64,000 nucleotides of DNA, taken from the NCBI RefSeq assembly GCF_001984215.1, contig NZ_CP019421.1:128373-192372 (forward strand). The letters are read 5' to 3'. The position numbers and the translations under genes are program-made. The DNA comes from Mycobacterium sp. MS1601 (lineage in GTDB: Bacteria; Actinomycetota; Actinomycetes; Mycobacteriales; Mycobacteriaceae). Shown piece after piece: positions 23,083 through 31,450 of the stretch (within the stretch, counting starts at the first letter, position 1; each line of letters opens with the position of its first letter). The notes under the pieces are model-generated. The model was not told where the DNA came from, ran no database searches, and worked only from the letters and a program-made list of their open reading frames with translations.

Positions 23083-23895
23083 ATGTCTAACAACGAATCC
23101 CGGGAACGTGCGGCGCGCGAATACCAGGCAGCCAATCCCGGCACTTCCTACACGCGTGCCCGGCGGCAGGTCACAGACGGTCGGCCGCGGCGCCCCCTGG
23201 TCGCTGTCCTCGGTGAAGGTCTGGATGGCGGTGTCGTCTCGGTGAACTTGGAGTGGGAAAGCTTCGGAGGGACTGGGCCGCACTGCCTGGTCGTCGGCGA
23301 TGAGGTGTCGGACCTGCTGGGCGTGCTGGCCACCGGTCTCGCCGCCGGCCAGCGTGACGGTGACCTCGAGTTGGTGTTGTGCGCGAAGCCGTCCACCCAG
23401 CTGGGCGTGGCACACAGCAGGGTCGACTCCGACGATCTGACCAGCCATGTCAACGACCTGCTGGAGTCCCGGTTTCGGCTGCTGCAGTCGCTGGAAGCGG
23501 TGGACATCGAGGATGCCCGCGCGCGCGGGCACCGGATTCCGACGACGGTGGTGCTGATCGAGGACTATGCCGGCGTCTGGCCCGGATCTCAGGCACTGGC
23601 CCGCTGGTTGAGGATGGGTCGATCAACCGGGATCAACGTGGTGGTGGGCACTCCTGTCGCGCCGCCGACGGCGCTGACCTCGAACGTCGACATGTCCCCG
23701 GCCCGCGCGCTCGACCGGGTGGTGCGCACCGCGCTGCACGGAAACGACATGGTGGCCGCCATGGCGCCGACGACCATCTTCAAGCTCGGAGGCGGTCGCG
23801 GGACGCTGCGGACGATGGAGTCGTGGGATCCCGAAGGGCGCATGCAGCGTGCTGACGTGCTGGTCGACTTCACCTTCACTGCCGTGAGCCCGTAG
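23083..23895 (+). CDS. Degenerate EccC/FtsK-like protein lacking a P-loop
   Basis: A 270-residue protein (MSNNESRERAAREYQAANPG). The order of elements follows an EccC/FtsK ATPase domain: a GPHCLVVGDEVSDLL segment where GPHGLxxGATGSGKSE is expected, then VVLIEDYAGVWPGSQALARW where the Walker B motif and its following helix lie, and RSTGINVVVGTPVA for the GIHLLLATQ sensor. No Gly-Lys-Ser/Thr is present, so ATP hydrolysis is unlikely. The N-terminal block AAREYQ...SYTRARRQV is shared with the intact ATPase at 15472-16452. It may be a regulatory partner in a secretion or DNA-pumping complex; that is inference. Confidence 0.65.
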   Translation: MSNNESRERAAREYQAANPGTSYTRARRQVTDGRPRRPLVAVLGEGLDGGVVSVNLEWESFGGTGPHCLVVGDEVSDLLGVLATGLAAGQRDGDLELVLCAKPSTQLGVAHSRVDSDDLTSHVNDLLESRFRLLQSLEAVDIEDARARGHRIPTTVVLIEDYAGVWPGSQALARWLRMGRSTGINVVVGTPVAPPTALTSNVDMSPARALDRVVRTALHGNDMVAAMAPTTIFKLGGGRGTLRTMESWDPEGRMQRADVLVDFTFTAVSP

Positions 23896-23920
23896 GGCGG
23901 CGGTCAGTACCGTCGATGGG

Positions 23921-24907
23921 GTGGCGGCTGCGCGATCTGTGGTGCGCCGGCGCTCGGCGCCGGGGCCGATGCTGGCCACCCTGGGCCCTCCGCCGGCCGG
24001 CGACGATTTCGCAATCGAGTGGAAATTTGATGGCCAGCGCGCTCAAGTGGTCGTGACGGGCGGCGAGGTCATCGTCTTCTCCCGCAACGGTGCCGACATC
24101 ACCGCCACCTTCCCGGAGTTGTCGTCGGTGAGCCGTGCCGTGGGTGCGCGCTCAGTTGTGCTCGACGGCGAGATCGTCGCGCTGGATCGTGACGGGCGGC
24201 CGTCGTTCTCGCGTCTGCAGCAGCGTTGGCCTCAGCAGCGCCGCCCCAAACCGGACCTGCTACGCGCTGTTCCCGTGCACCTGATGGCCTTTGACGTCAT
24301 AGAGGTGGATGGGCGCGGTCTCACCGATGAGCCGTATGAGAGTCGCCGCGCGGTCCTGGAGTCCCTCCAGGTGGAGGCGGCTGGGGTGTTGACGGTGCCG
24401 AAGTCGTTCACTGGTGTGCCCGCCGCTGAGATGTTGGAGATCGCCGCGAATTTTCGGATGGAGGGTGTAGTCGCGAAGAAGCTGGGCTCGCGGTACCGGG
24501 AGGGGCGCTCGCCGTGGTGGGTGAAAACCCCTGTGCGGCAGACCCAGGAACTGGTGGTGGTCGCGGTCCTCGGTCCGCCGGGGCGGGTGACGTCGTTGAT
24601 GGTGGCTGGCCACGACCAGGACGGGTTCCTGCAATCGGTCGGTCAGGTGGGCACGGGGTTCAGTGCGGCGATGAGCCGGCACCTGTTCGAGGTGCTGCAC
24701 CCACTTGAACGGAATTCCCCTGCGGTGGTCAATCCTGTTGTCGGGCAGGGCTGGCGGTGGGTGGAGCCGCGCTTCGTGGGTGAGGTGGCGTTCCGGGAGT
24801 ACCTGCCCGGGCGGGGTCTTCGGCACGCCTCGTGGAAGGGGTTGCGAGACGTGGATCCGACGCTCACGGCGCTGCCGCCACATAATGCGGCGCCCGGCGG
24901 CGAATAG
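23921..24907 (+). CDS. ATP-dependent DNA ligase
   Basis: A 328-residue ligase read from a GTG. The nucleotidyltransferase motif I is EWKFDGQRAQV (Lys35 is the AMP-accepting lysine). The other motifs follow: SRNGADIT, VLDGEIVALD (III), FDVIEVDGR (IIIa), RMEGVVAKKLGSRY (IV) and WVKTP (V). An OB-fold C-terminal domain occupies roughly residues 210-310. The length and layout match the small LigC/LigD-ligase-type enzymes of mycobacteria. It seals nicks using ATP and may serve repair or transfer-strand circularisation on this element. It sits 26 bp after the degenerate EccC-like gene. Confidence 0.9.
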   Translation: MAAARSVVRRRSAPGPMLATLGPPPAGDDFAIEWKFDGQRAQVVVTGGEVIVFSRNGADITATFPELSSVSRAVGARSVVLDGEIVALDRDGRPSFSRLQQRWPQQRRPKPDLLRAVPVHLMAFDVIEVDGRGLTDEPYESRRAVLESLQVEAAGVLTVPKSFTGVPAAEMLEIAANFRMEGVVAKKLGSRYREGRSPWWVKTPVRQTQELVVVAVLGPPGRVTSLMVAGHDQDGFLQSVGQVGTGFSAAMSRHLFEVLHPLERNSPAVVNPVVGQGWRWVEPRFVGEVAFREYLPGRGLRHASWKGLRDVDPTLTALPPHNAAPGGE

Positions 24908-24911
24908 CCGC

Positions 24912-25193
24912 CTACTCGGCGATGACGATGAGCAGGCCGATGACCGCGCCGACAACGACCAGCGTAGGCACGACCGTTGCGAAGATGAACTGCGTGAGCA
25001 TCTGGTGATGCACTCGGGCCAGAACTTCGTCGTCGGACTGACCGATGGTCCCGGCCACGGCGGGATTGACCTCGCATTCCTGTGGGTGCAGTGGGGCCCC
25101 GGCGTGAACTTCTTTCAGGCGTTGCGCAGATAGGTCGATTCCCAGGTCTGCGAGGCGCTGGCTCTGCTGCTTGGCGCTTCGGTCATTCAGCAT
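24912..25193 (-). CDS. C-tail-anchored membrane protein, HAGA family (paralogue 1)
   Basis: A 93-residue protein (MLNDRSAKQQSQRLADLGID). The cytoplasmic part carries RLADLGIDLSAQRLKEVHAG, and one C-terminal membrane helix spans about residues 68-92 (FIFATVVPTLVVVGAVIGLL). The protein at 37972-38280 has the same layout and a related block (RLEQLGFVVTPKRLQQLHAG). Function is unknown; helical DNA- or protein-binding in front of a membrane anchor is plausible. Confidence 0.6.
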   Translation of the reverse strand: MLNDRSAKQQSQRLADLGIDLSAQRLKEVHAGAPLHPQECEVNPAVAGTIGQSDDEVLARVHHQMLTQFIFATVVPTLVVVGAVIGLLIVIAE

Positions 25194-25278
25194 CCGTTGG
25201 CCTTTCCTGTTGCTGGCCTGAGGGTAGGTAAGCCGTCTGACACATGTGGGGTTCGTGACGCGAGGCTCTGGTTGCGGA

Positions 25279-25956
25279 TCATTTTTGGAGGACTTCGTCG
25301 ATGAGGTAGTCGACGAAGGGCGGGACTTCCTGTGTGGCCGAGCCGGCCCACACTTGGTCGAATGGTCCGTCGCTGGGTTCGAGGTTGATCTCGATGGTGA
25401 TCGCGCGGGCTGACTTGGCGATCAGGGCGAACTGATTGGCCGGGTACACCGTTCCGGAGGTGCCGATCGCCACGAAGATGTCGGCCTTGCTGAGCTTCTT
25501 GGTGACGTGGTCGAGGCCGATGGTGCGTTCGCCGAACCAGACGACGTGCGGGCGCCATTGCTGGTCGGTTTCTTCGACGTCGTGTGGCCAGTCCAGCACT
25601 TCGCCGGTGTTGACGTGGCGGATCTTGGTCAGTTCTCCGTGCATGGCGGTGATGTGGGTGCTTCCGGCCCGCTGGTGCAGATCGTCGATGTTCTGGGTGA
25701 CGAGGTGCAGCTTGTGGCCCATGGCGCGTTCCAGGCGTGCCAGCGCGTGATGGGCAGCGTTGGGCTCTACATCATTCAGGCGGCGGCGCAGCCGGTTGTA
25801 GAAGCGCTGCACTCTGGCGGGATCGGCGGCGAATCCCTCTGGTGTGGCCACGTCTTGGACGCGGTGGCCTTCCCACAGGCCGTCTGGGCCGCGGAAGGTC
25901 GATAGACCGGATTCGGCGCTGATCCCGGCGCCGGTCAGCACGACGATGTTGGTCAT
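25279..25956 (-). CDS. NAD-dependent sirtuin deacylase lacking zinc cysteines
   Basis: A 225-residue Sir2 protein (MTNIVVLTGAGISAESGLST). NAD-binding GAGISAESG (9-17), FRGPDGLW, QNIDDLH (88-94) and the catalytic His106 in MHGEL are present, and HVVWFGE, IGTSG and NLEPS follow class III (CobB/SIRT5-like) sirtuins. In E. coli CobB this region carries four zinc-binding Cys between MHGELLK and HVVWFGE; here the segment (RHVNTGEVLDWPHDVEETDQ) has none and is shortened. It would remove acyl groups from lysines using NAD+. The start overlaps the end of the gene at 25953-26834 by 4 bp. Confidence 0.88.
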   Translation of the reverse strand: MTNIVVLTGAGISAESGLSTFRGPDGLWEGHRVQDVATPEGFAADPARVQRFYNRLRRRLNDVEPNAAHHALARLERAMGHKLHLVTQNIDDLHQRAGSTHITAMHGELTKIRHVNTGEVLDWPHDVEETDQQWRPHVVWFGERTIGLDHVTKKLSKADIFVAIGTSGTVYPANQFALIAKSARAITIEINLEPSDGPFDQVWAGSATQEVPPFVDYLIDEVLQK

Positions 25957-26834
25957 GCCGGGATGCCGTTGTGCTGGATCCAGCTCTGTAGGCCGACCTG
26001 GAGGTCGTCGACGACGATGACGCCGCGTTGCTTCTTGAGTTCGCGCAGCGTCTTGCGGGCGGTGGTGGCGAACTTCTTGTCCGCCTTCTGCTCGTAGTCG
26101 GCCCGCAGTGTGGCCGGGTCGAGGCTCTGCTTGGCGGCGAGGGCGGTGATCGCTGCGGTCACGGTCTGTTCCCATTCGTGGGCTGAGGGGTGGTCGGTGC
26201 CGTACCAGCGCATGTTGTCCAGGGTGGCGGCGATCGCGTTGGAGGCGGCCCGGTCGGTCTTGTAGAGCGTCTTGCCGGTGGCGGGGTCCATCACCGCGGC
26301 CGCGGCGCGCTGGGCGTTCCTGGCGGCTTTGTCGGCGGCGCGTTGTTCGCGTTCGAGGTCGGAGGGCCGCCGGATCTCGCCGACGCGGTTCAGCACATCA
26401 GCCGGCGCCGAGGGGAAACATACTGTGCACGCCAATTCACCACTGGCATAGACGATCTGCTCCTCGTCCCGGCCGCTGTAGTCGGTGAGCCAGGCGTACT
26501 GCGTTCTGGGATAACAGGTGGAGCACCGCATGGAATTGTGGACGTGTCCGCCGGTGTTTTGGACCAGGTAGGCGCGGGTCCAGCCGCCGCGGCGGTAGAA
26601 CTCGGCGTGGTAGGGCTTCATTTGGTCGGTGATCGCGGCGATCTGGGGTTTGTACTCGGCGGCTTGGGCTTCGAGCCGGGTGGCGCGCGCGGGGTCGGGG
26701 TAGCGGCCGGTGCGGGCGTGGTGGGCGGAGGTGAGCAGTCCGTCGGCGCGGGCGATGAGTGTGGCGCGTTGGTGGCCGAGTTCGTTGATGATGGCGTCGA
26801 TTTCGGGTGGGGTCTTGGTGGCCAGGTCGGTCAT
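25953..26834 (-). CDS. Hypothetical phage/plasmid-type protein with two CxxC pairs
   Basis: A 293-residue protein (MTDLATKTPPEIDAIINELG). It has a helical N-terminus, then a zinc-ribbon-like unit of CSTCYP, an intervening TQYAWLTDYSGRDEEQIVYA, and CTVCFPSAP. The latter layout is familiar from mycobacteriophage and plasmid proteins of unknown role. A helical, basic C-terminus (ARKTLRELKKQRGVIVVDDL) follows. It is joined by ATGA-type overlaps to the sirtuin downstream and to the 79-residue gene upstream, so the three are one transcription unit. Nucleic-acid binding is a reasonable guess. Confidence 0.7.
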   Translation of the reverse strand: MTDLATKTPPEIDAIINELGHQRATLIARADGLLTSAHHARTGRYPDPARATRLEAQAAEYKPQIAAITDQMKPYHAEFYRRGGWTRAYLVQNTGGHVHNSMRCSTCYPRTQYAWLTDYSGRDEEQIVYASGELACTVCFPSAPADVLNRVGEIRRPSDLEREQRAADKAARNAQRAAAAVMDPATGKTLYKTDRAASNAIAATLDNMRWYGTDHPSAHEWEQTVTAAITALAAKQSLDPATLRADYEQKADKKFATTARKTLRELKKQRGVIVVDDLQVGLQSWIQHNGIPA

Positions 26835-27073
26835 CAGAGTGTTTCTCCGTAGGTGTTGGCGCTCAGGGCGTTGGCGATGGCGCCGGCGATGACGGCGACC
26901 TGGTGGCAGGTGATCTTGCCGTTCTGCAGGTCGATCAGTTCGTTGATGGAGTTGCGGGCGACGACCTTGGCGGTGTCGTCGAAGGCGTCCAGTCGGGCGA
27001 AGGCGTCTTCGTGGGCCTGGCCGGCGTAGAGGTAGTCACCGGCGCGGAACTGGGTTAGTGGGTTGGCGGACAT
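26834..27073 (-). CDS. Hypothetical helical protein
   Basis: A 79-residue protein (MSANPLTQFRAGDYLYAGQA). It is helical, with FARLDAFDDTAKVVARNSIN and a Cys/His pair (ITCHQVAVIAG). The stop overlaps the next start. It is first in the unit that also contains the CxxC protein and the sirtuin. No family is recognised. Confidence 0.6.
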   Translation of the reverse strand: MSANPLTQFRAGDYLYAGQAHEDAFARLDAFDDTAKVVARNSINELIDLQNGKITCHQVAVIAGAIANALSANTYGETL

Positions 27074-27099
27074 CGGGTCTCCTCAGGGTGTGGGGCCGG

Positions 27100-27483
27100 T
27101 CAGGCGGGGTCGGTGGGTAGGTAGTCGCCGTAGATGCCGCGGGCGTCGCCTTCGGCGGCGAGTTGGTTCTGGAGGTCGGCTTCGGCGCGCAGGCGGTCGT
27201 TGCGGCGGTTGATCCAGCGGATGGTCCAGACGATGGCGGCGACGACGGCGATCACGGGGACCAGCCACTCCCACTGCCAGATCATGCATGCGATCCAGAA
27301 GACGATGAGGATGGTCCAGGCGGGGTGGCGCTGTGCCCAGTCCTTGGCTGGCGGGGCTGGGACCGCGACCGTGATGACGGTGGGGGCGGCGATGGCCTGT
27401 GTCCACTGTTCGCCGTCCCAGAAGCGTTGTTGGGCAGCCCCGGTGGGGTCGGGGTACCAGCCTTCGGGTGCGTAGTGGGTCAT
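27100..27483 (-). CDS. DUF2510 membrane protein
   Basis: A 127-residue protein starting MTHYAPEGWYPDPTGAAQQR, followed by FWDGEQWTQAI. The WYPDP...WDG-x-W pattern is the DUF2510 domain, a small actinobacterial module usually placed before membrane helices. Two hydrophobic segments (about residues 52-90) follow, then a charged tail. An AT-rich divergent promoter with a GTAAACCA inverted repeat lies upstream. The role is unknown. Confidence 0.8.
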   Translation of the reverse strand: MTHYAPEGWYPDPTGAAQQRFWDGEQWTQAIAAPTVITVAVPAPPAKDWAQRHPAWTILIVFWIACMIWQWEWLVPVIAVVAAIVWTIRWINRRNDRLRAEADLQNQLAAEGDARGIYGDYLPTDPA

Positions 27484-27524
27484 GGTGGCGTCCTCCCCGG
27501 GTCGTGGTGTTGCCGCTGAAAACA

Positions 27525-27561
27525 GTAAACCATAGATCCGTTTGGTTGCATAGTGGTTTAC
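27525..27561. promoter_or_regulatory. GTAAACCA inverted repeat in divergent promoter
   Basis: GTAAACCA (27525-27532) and TGGTTTAC (27554-27561) are inverted, between the DUF2510 gene (leftward) and the HTH gene at 27684 (rightward). The right half is part of ATAGTGGTTTACAT, which recurs at 36444-36460 before the ADP-ribosylglycohydrolase. Confidence 0.55.
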
Positions 27562-27683
27562 ATACATTTTTGGGTATAGGCTTTTACACACGCGGTGCGA
27601 GTGCACCGTGTTGCGGCCAAGTCGCTCACGACTTCCGCAGGCAATCGAGCGCGTGCGCGCGTCGACAGAAGGAGGAGGCCGCC

Positions 27684-28061
27684 GTGAAGGTGATTCTTCG
27701 TACGCCCGCAGAAATGGTCGCCGAGTACAACCTGCCCGAGCTGGACAGCAGCGCCAGCGACGAGGAAGTCCTGGCCGCCGCGGCCGCGGCCGAGCCGCTG
27801 CGGCGCGGGGAACCCGAGATCACCGGGGACCCCTACGTGTTCGCCCGCGGCCTGGACGGGCTCGCCCAGCAGGGCCGGCGCCTGGAGCAGGCGGAGTCGC
27901 GGCTGGACGCCGAGCGACAGGCCGCCCGGGAGCTGGCGCGGCAGTACTTCGAGGAGGGGCGCAGCAAGCGCGAGATCGCGACCACGCTGGGCATCACTCG
28001 GCCGACGCTGGATTCCTGGCTGGGCGAGGGCGCGACTCGGCGCCGCAGCAGCGGTGGGTGA
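27684..28061 (+). CDS. Putative HTH regulator
   Basis: A 125-residue protein read from GTG, with GGAGGAGG upstream. The N-terminal part is acidic (SSASDEEVLAAAAAAEPLRR). A coiled region (LEQAESRLDAERQAARELAR) leads into a C-terminal HTH, SKREIATTLGITRPTLDSWL. It is like the protein at 971-1354 in layout. It is divergent from the DUF2510 gene and upstream of the AbiE pair; it may bind the GTAAACCA repeat. Confidence 0.65.
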   Translation: MKVILRTPAEMVAEYNLPELDSSASDEEVLAAAAAAEPLRRGEPEITGDPYVFARGLDGLAQQGRRLEQAESRLDAERQAARELARQYFEEGRSKREIATTLGITRPTLDSWLGEGATRRRSSGG

Positions 28062-28124
28062 TGACGGTGCGCACGTCGCAGAGACTGCCCCACCTCGCCA
28101 GTGATTGGCCGATGAGCAGCGGCG

Positions 28125-28137
28125 ATGCCACGTCCCT
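28125..28137 (-). repeat. Dispersed motif copy in the AbiE promoter region
   Basis: Read leftward, AGGGACGTGGCAT followed by cgccGCTGCT. It ends 20 bp before the AbiEi start at 28157, next to a TACTAT -10-like box, so it could act as an operator there. Confidence 0.55.
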
Positions 28138-28156
28138 GGATTGCTACTATCGCTGC

Positions 28157-28822
28157 ATGGCCGACGCGCAGGCGTGGGGCCGGCTGCATACCCTGGCCGC
28201 CGGCCAGTTCGGGCTGTTCACCGCCGCCCAGGCCCGGCACCACGGGGTCGCACGCTACGAACTCGCCCGCCGCGCGGGCGCCGGCGAGCTGTTTCGGGCG
28301 CACCACGGTGTGTACGGCTTCACCGAGGATTCCGCCGGCATGTTCACGTTCGAGGACTGGGCTGCCCAGTGGTTGGCGCTGCGCCCCGAGGACGACATCG
28401 AGCGGCGCCGGGCCGACCCGGACTGCGTCCTCAGCCACGACAGCGCCGCGGTGATCCGCGAGCTGGGGACGATCGTTGCGCGCGGTCTGTTCCTGACCGG
28501 CCCGCGGCGCATCAACACGCGCTCGCCGCGGGTGCACACCTACCGCCGCGATATCGGGGCCCGGGGCGTGGACTGGGACGTGGTGGAGGGCCTCCCCGTG
28601 GCGACGCCCGGGCGCATCATCGCCGACCTGGCCCGAGACGATCTCGATGGAGCCCATCAGGGCACCGTGATCGCCGACGTCCTGGATTCCGGCCAGTTGA
28701 CGATCGACGAGGTGGGCGCTCGGCTGGATCCGTTCGCACATCGGTGGAACGAGCCACACGGGGCGGCGTTGGCGCACCGGTTCCTGGCCGCGGCCGGGCG
28801 GCCGTCATGCCTGCCGGCGTAG
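28157..28822 (+). CDS. AbiEi-like antitoxin
   Basis: A 221-residue protein (MADAQAWGRLHTLAAGQFGL). A winged-helix N-terminus (FTAAQARHHGVARYELARRA, then AHHGVYGF) and a C-terminal alpha/beta domain (LSHDSAAVIRELGTI, then VATPGRIIADLA) match AbiEi antitoxins of type IV toxin-antitoxin systems. These repress the operon and counter the AbiEii nucleotidyltransferase without binding it. The toxin gene follows after 9 bp. Confidence 0.82.
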   Translation: MADAQAWGRLHTLAAGQFGLFTAAQARHHGVARYELARRAGAGELFRAHHGVYGFTEDSAGMFTFEDWAAQWLALRPEDDIERRRADPDCVLSHDSAAVIRELGTIVARGLFLTGPRRINTRSPRVHTYRRDIGARGVDWDVVEGLPVATPGRIIADLARDDLDGAHQGTVIADVLDSGQLTIDEVGARLDPFAHRWNEPHGAALAHRFLAAAGRPSCLPA

Positions 28823-28831
28823 CGCGCGCCT

Positions 28832-29863
28832 ATGTGCAAGGCCAGCAATGAGCCCGGTGGGCCGAAGCGGTGCTCGGCGGACATGCGTGCCCGCGCCCAG
28901 GAGTCTCATGACCGTGTGGAGGCGCTGGAGCAGCGATACCGCGAGATCGAGGAGCAGCTCGACGCTCGTCGGACCTATGGCTCGGAGAGCGCTTTTCGGG
29001 CGGCTCTGAACACCCGGATCCGTCAGATCGTGCGGAGTACCGGCGGTGATGCTGCTGAGGTGGCGCGGCGGTTTGCTCTGCAGCAGTTCGTGTCTCGACT
29101 TTTCGATCGCGACCCGGAGCCGTGGCTGGTGACCGGAGGGACGGCTCTGCAGTTCCGGACCCCTGCCGAGGCCCGGGCGACCGCGGATCTGGATCTGGCG
29201 GTGACGCGCAACGTGGAGAACCTCACCGCGGCGTTGACCGAGGCGTCGCGGCGGCGGGCCGGCGAGCATGGGGAGTTCGCGGTCTCGGTGAGTGCGGGCA
29301 GCGGCCCCGGTGCGTACACCGGCAAGATCACCTACTGGCTCAACGGGTCCCGGTTCGCTGTGGCGAAGCTGGATGTGGCTGTGGGGCGGGAGTTTCCGTT
29401 CGAGCCGGACACTCTGGTCCCCGATCCCGTGGTGGCGATCGACGACGTGCGGCCGATGTCTCGCGTGCGTACCTATGCCGTGGCCGCTCACCTGGCTGAC
29501 AAGGTAGCCGCCATGTACGAGCTGCACGGCAGCAGCGGCGTGGCGCCGTCGACGCGCTCCCACGACCTGGCCGACATCGTGATCCTGTCGAGGTGTGCGC
29601 GTGTGGATGCCGAGGAGTTGCGCGCTGCGGTGCGCGGCCAGGAGCAGCGCCGCGGACTGGTTGTCCCCACTCCCCTGGTTCTGCCCACCGACCAGTGGAG
29701 ACGCAGTTACCCCTCGCGGGTCGCGCAAGCAGGTCTGCCGGCGGAGTTGCGTGACGCTGACGCCGCCCTGGTGGAGGCCGATCGGTTCCTGGGGGCCGTC
29801 CTTGACGGGCGGGTGCAGACCGGCGTGTGGGATCCAGACCGCCGAGCTTGGGTAGCGAAGTGA
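28832..29863 (+). CDS. AbiEii-like nucleotidyltransferase toxin with MC-x-A-EPGGP N-terminal tag
   Basis: A 343-residue toxin. Residues 1-19 read MCKASNEPGGPKRCSADMR, the tag also found on the ADP-ribosyltransferase and the ArdC-like protein; a coiled-coil (VEALEQRYREIEEQL) follows. The nucleotidyltransferase core is LVTGGTALQFRT, then TADLDLAV and a later VAKLDVAVG. AbiEii enzymes transfer nucleotides (to tRNA in known relatives) and cause abortive infection or growth arrest. The tag is an addition to the normal AbiEii start. The start overlaps no ribosome site; translation is probably coupled to AbiEi. Confidence 0.85.
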   Translation: MCKASNEPGGPKRCSADMRARAQESHDRVEALEQRYREIEEQLDARRTYGSESAFRAALNTRIRQIVRSTGGDAAEVARRFALQQFVSRLFDRDPEPWLVTGGTALQFRTPAEARATADLDLAVTRNVENLTAALTEASRRRAGEHGEFAVSVSAGSGPGAYTGKITYWLNGSRFAVAKLDVAVGREFPFEPDTLVPDPVVAIDDVRPMSRVRTYAVAAHLADKVAAMYELHGSSGVAPSTRSHDLADIVILSRCARVDAEELRAAVRGQEQRRGLVVPTPLVLPTDQWRRSYPSRVAQAGLPAELRDADAALVEADRFLGAVLDGRVQTGVWDPDRRAWVAK

Positions 29864-29917
29864 CCCGCCGAAGACTTGCCTGACGTGCCCGAGCGCAAGC
29901 TCGGCTAGCTGCGGGCG

Positions 29918-30568
29918 TCAGGAGTCGTTGCTGTCGTAGCCAGCCCGGAACTGGCCCTTTCGAATCAGCAGGGCCACTGCAGTGTCCCAGCGCTCCAGCT
30001 GGTCTCGGGTGAAGAATGGCTCGGGTAGGTGACGGTCGATGTGAGGACGCAGAATCATGGCGCCGACACGCAGGATCATCGCGTTCATTGCTCCCCAGAG
30101 GGGATCGAGGCCGGGCCTGTCCAGTCCGTGCGCGGTGTAGAGGTCGCGCTGCGCGCAGCTGATTTCTAGAAGGCCGTCGAAGATGGTGGCACCGATGGCG
30201 CCGCCTTCGACGAGAGCGCGGGCCACGTAATCCACGGCATCCGGGTGGTCGATCAGCAGTTTGGTGAAACGCCCGCCGACCCCGTCCATGCTGTCTTTCG
30301 CCGGCAGTGGGTCTAGTACCGGTACGGACTCGGCGACCGTTCCAAACACCTGCAGGACGTATTCATCGACTGCCTCGACGAGGCCTGCCTTGTTGCCGAA
30401 GTGATGCTGCACCAGGCCCACGGAGACACCTGCTTTTTCGGCTACTTCGCGGACGGTGGTTGAGACGATCCCCTGTTCGGCAAAGCATTTCATCGCCGCG
30501 TCGCGGATGCGGTCGGCGCGAGTTGGCTCCTTCTTTCGTGGAGCGGCGAAGAACGCAGAGGTCACCAT
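29918..30568 (-). CDS. TetR-family transcriptional repressor
   Basis: A 216-residue protein (MVTSAFFAAPRKKEPTRADR). The TetR N-terminal HTH is clear: IRDAAMKCFAEQGIVSTTVR, EVAEKAGVSVGLVQHHFGNK. The C-terminal ligand-binding part is helical. It is divergent from a dienelactone hydrolase and probably represses it through the GAAACCGTA inverted repeat between them, releasing on binding a small molecule. Confidence 0.9.
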   Translation of the reverse strand: MVTSAFFAAPRKKEPTRADRIRDAAMKCFAEQGIVSTTVREVAEKAGVSVGLVQHHFGNKAGLVEAVDEYVLQVFGTVAESVPVLDPLPAKDSMDGVGGRFTKLLIDHPDAVDYVARALVEGGAIGATIFDGLLEISCAQRDLYTAHGLDRPGLDPLWGAMNAMILRVGAMILRPHIDRHLPEPFFTRDQLERWDTAVALLIRKGQFRAGYDSNDS

Positions 30569-30615
30569 CGCTAGAACAATACACCGCGCTTGTATCGCCA
30601 TGTAGTGTGCATTGC

Positions 30616-30660
30616 GAAACCGTACCGCTTGATTGCAAACCAATACACCGATACGGTTTC
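30616..30660. promoter_or_regulatory. TetR operator (inverted repeat)
   Basis: GAAACCGTA (30616-30624) and TACGGTTTC (30652-30660), perfect 9-bp arms, lie between the TetR and hydrolase genes. AATACACCG appears twice nearby. Probably the repressor site. Confidence 0.6.
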
Positions 30661-30745
30661 AGTGGCGGTGAGATTCATCGAATGGGTCCCCGGCACAACC
30701 ACGGGCCGTTGCTGGGCAGTGGCTGATAGATATGGGGGCAAGCGC

Positions 30746-31450
30746 ATGACAAACACCGTCTACCCGGCTCCGGACGGGCCGCTACCAGGGCATTTGGCGG
30801 TACCCACCACCGAAGGGCCTTGGCCGGGCGTTGTCGTGGTTCAGGACATTCTCGGGGTGACCGCCGATCTGCGACAGATCACCGACCGCCTTGCCGAGCA
30901 GGGCTATCTCGCGTTGGCTCCGGCGCTTTACCGCCGAGGGCGGCGCTTAACCTGCTTGGTCAGCACGATCCGCCAGTACTTCCAGGGCAGCGGGCCTCTC
31001 TTCAATGACCTCGTAGCAGCCCGTGATTTCCTTGCCGCCGACGAGCGCTGCACCGGGAAGGTCGGCGTCGTCGGGTTCTGCATGGGTGGCGGATTCGCCC
31101 TACTGATGTCCCCGCGTGGCCACTTCGACGCTGCCGCGGCCAACTACGGGCTAGTGCCGAAAGACCTGGACTCGCTACGCGATTCGTGTCCAGTAGTCGC
31201 CAGCTATGGGGGCAAGGATCGCGTCATCCGCCCAGGGTCGGCGGCGAAACTCGATGCGGCCCTCGCCGCGGCCTCCGTTCCCAGAGACGTCAAGGAATAC
31301 CCTGACGCCGGACACGCCTTCATGAACAACTATCAGCTCGCCGCACCCGTCCGCGTCATGGTCAACCTCGCCGAGATGGCGTACTCACAGCCGGAAGCCG
31401 ACGACGCCTGGAAGCGGATGATGGCATTCTTCGAAGAGCACCTCGCATGA
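30746..31450 (+). CDS. Dienelactone hydrolase-family protein
   Basis: A 234-residue alpha/beta hydrolase (MTNTVYPAPDGPLPGHLAVP). The catalytic triad is Cys112 in GFCMGG, Asp158 in YGGKDR and His190 in DAGHAF, which is the dienelactone hydrolase arrangement. Such enzymes open lactone rings in chlorocatechol or related pathways, though plasmid homologues are often of broad esterase use. GGGGG precedes the ATG at 30746. The stop overlaps the next start (ATGA). Confidence 0.88.
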   Translation: MTNTVYPAPDGPLPGHLAVPTTEGPWPGVVVVQDILGVTADLRQITDRLAEQGYLALAPALYRRGRRLTCLVSTIRQYFQGSGPLFNDLVAARDFLAADERCTGKVGVVGFCMGGGFALLMSPRGHFDAAAANYGLVPKDLDSLRDSCPVVASYGGKDRVIRPGSAAKLDAALAAASVPRDVKEYPDAGHAFMNNYQLAAPVRVMVNLAEMAYSQPEADDAWKRMMAFFEEHLA

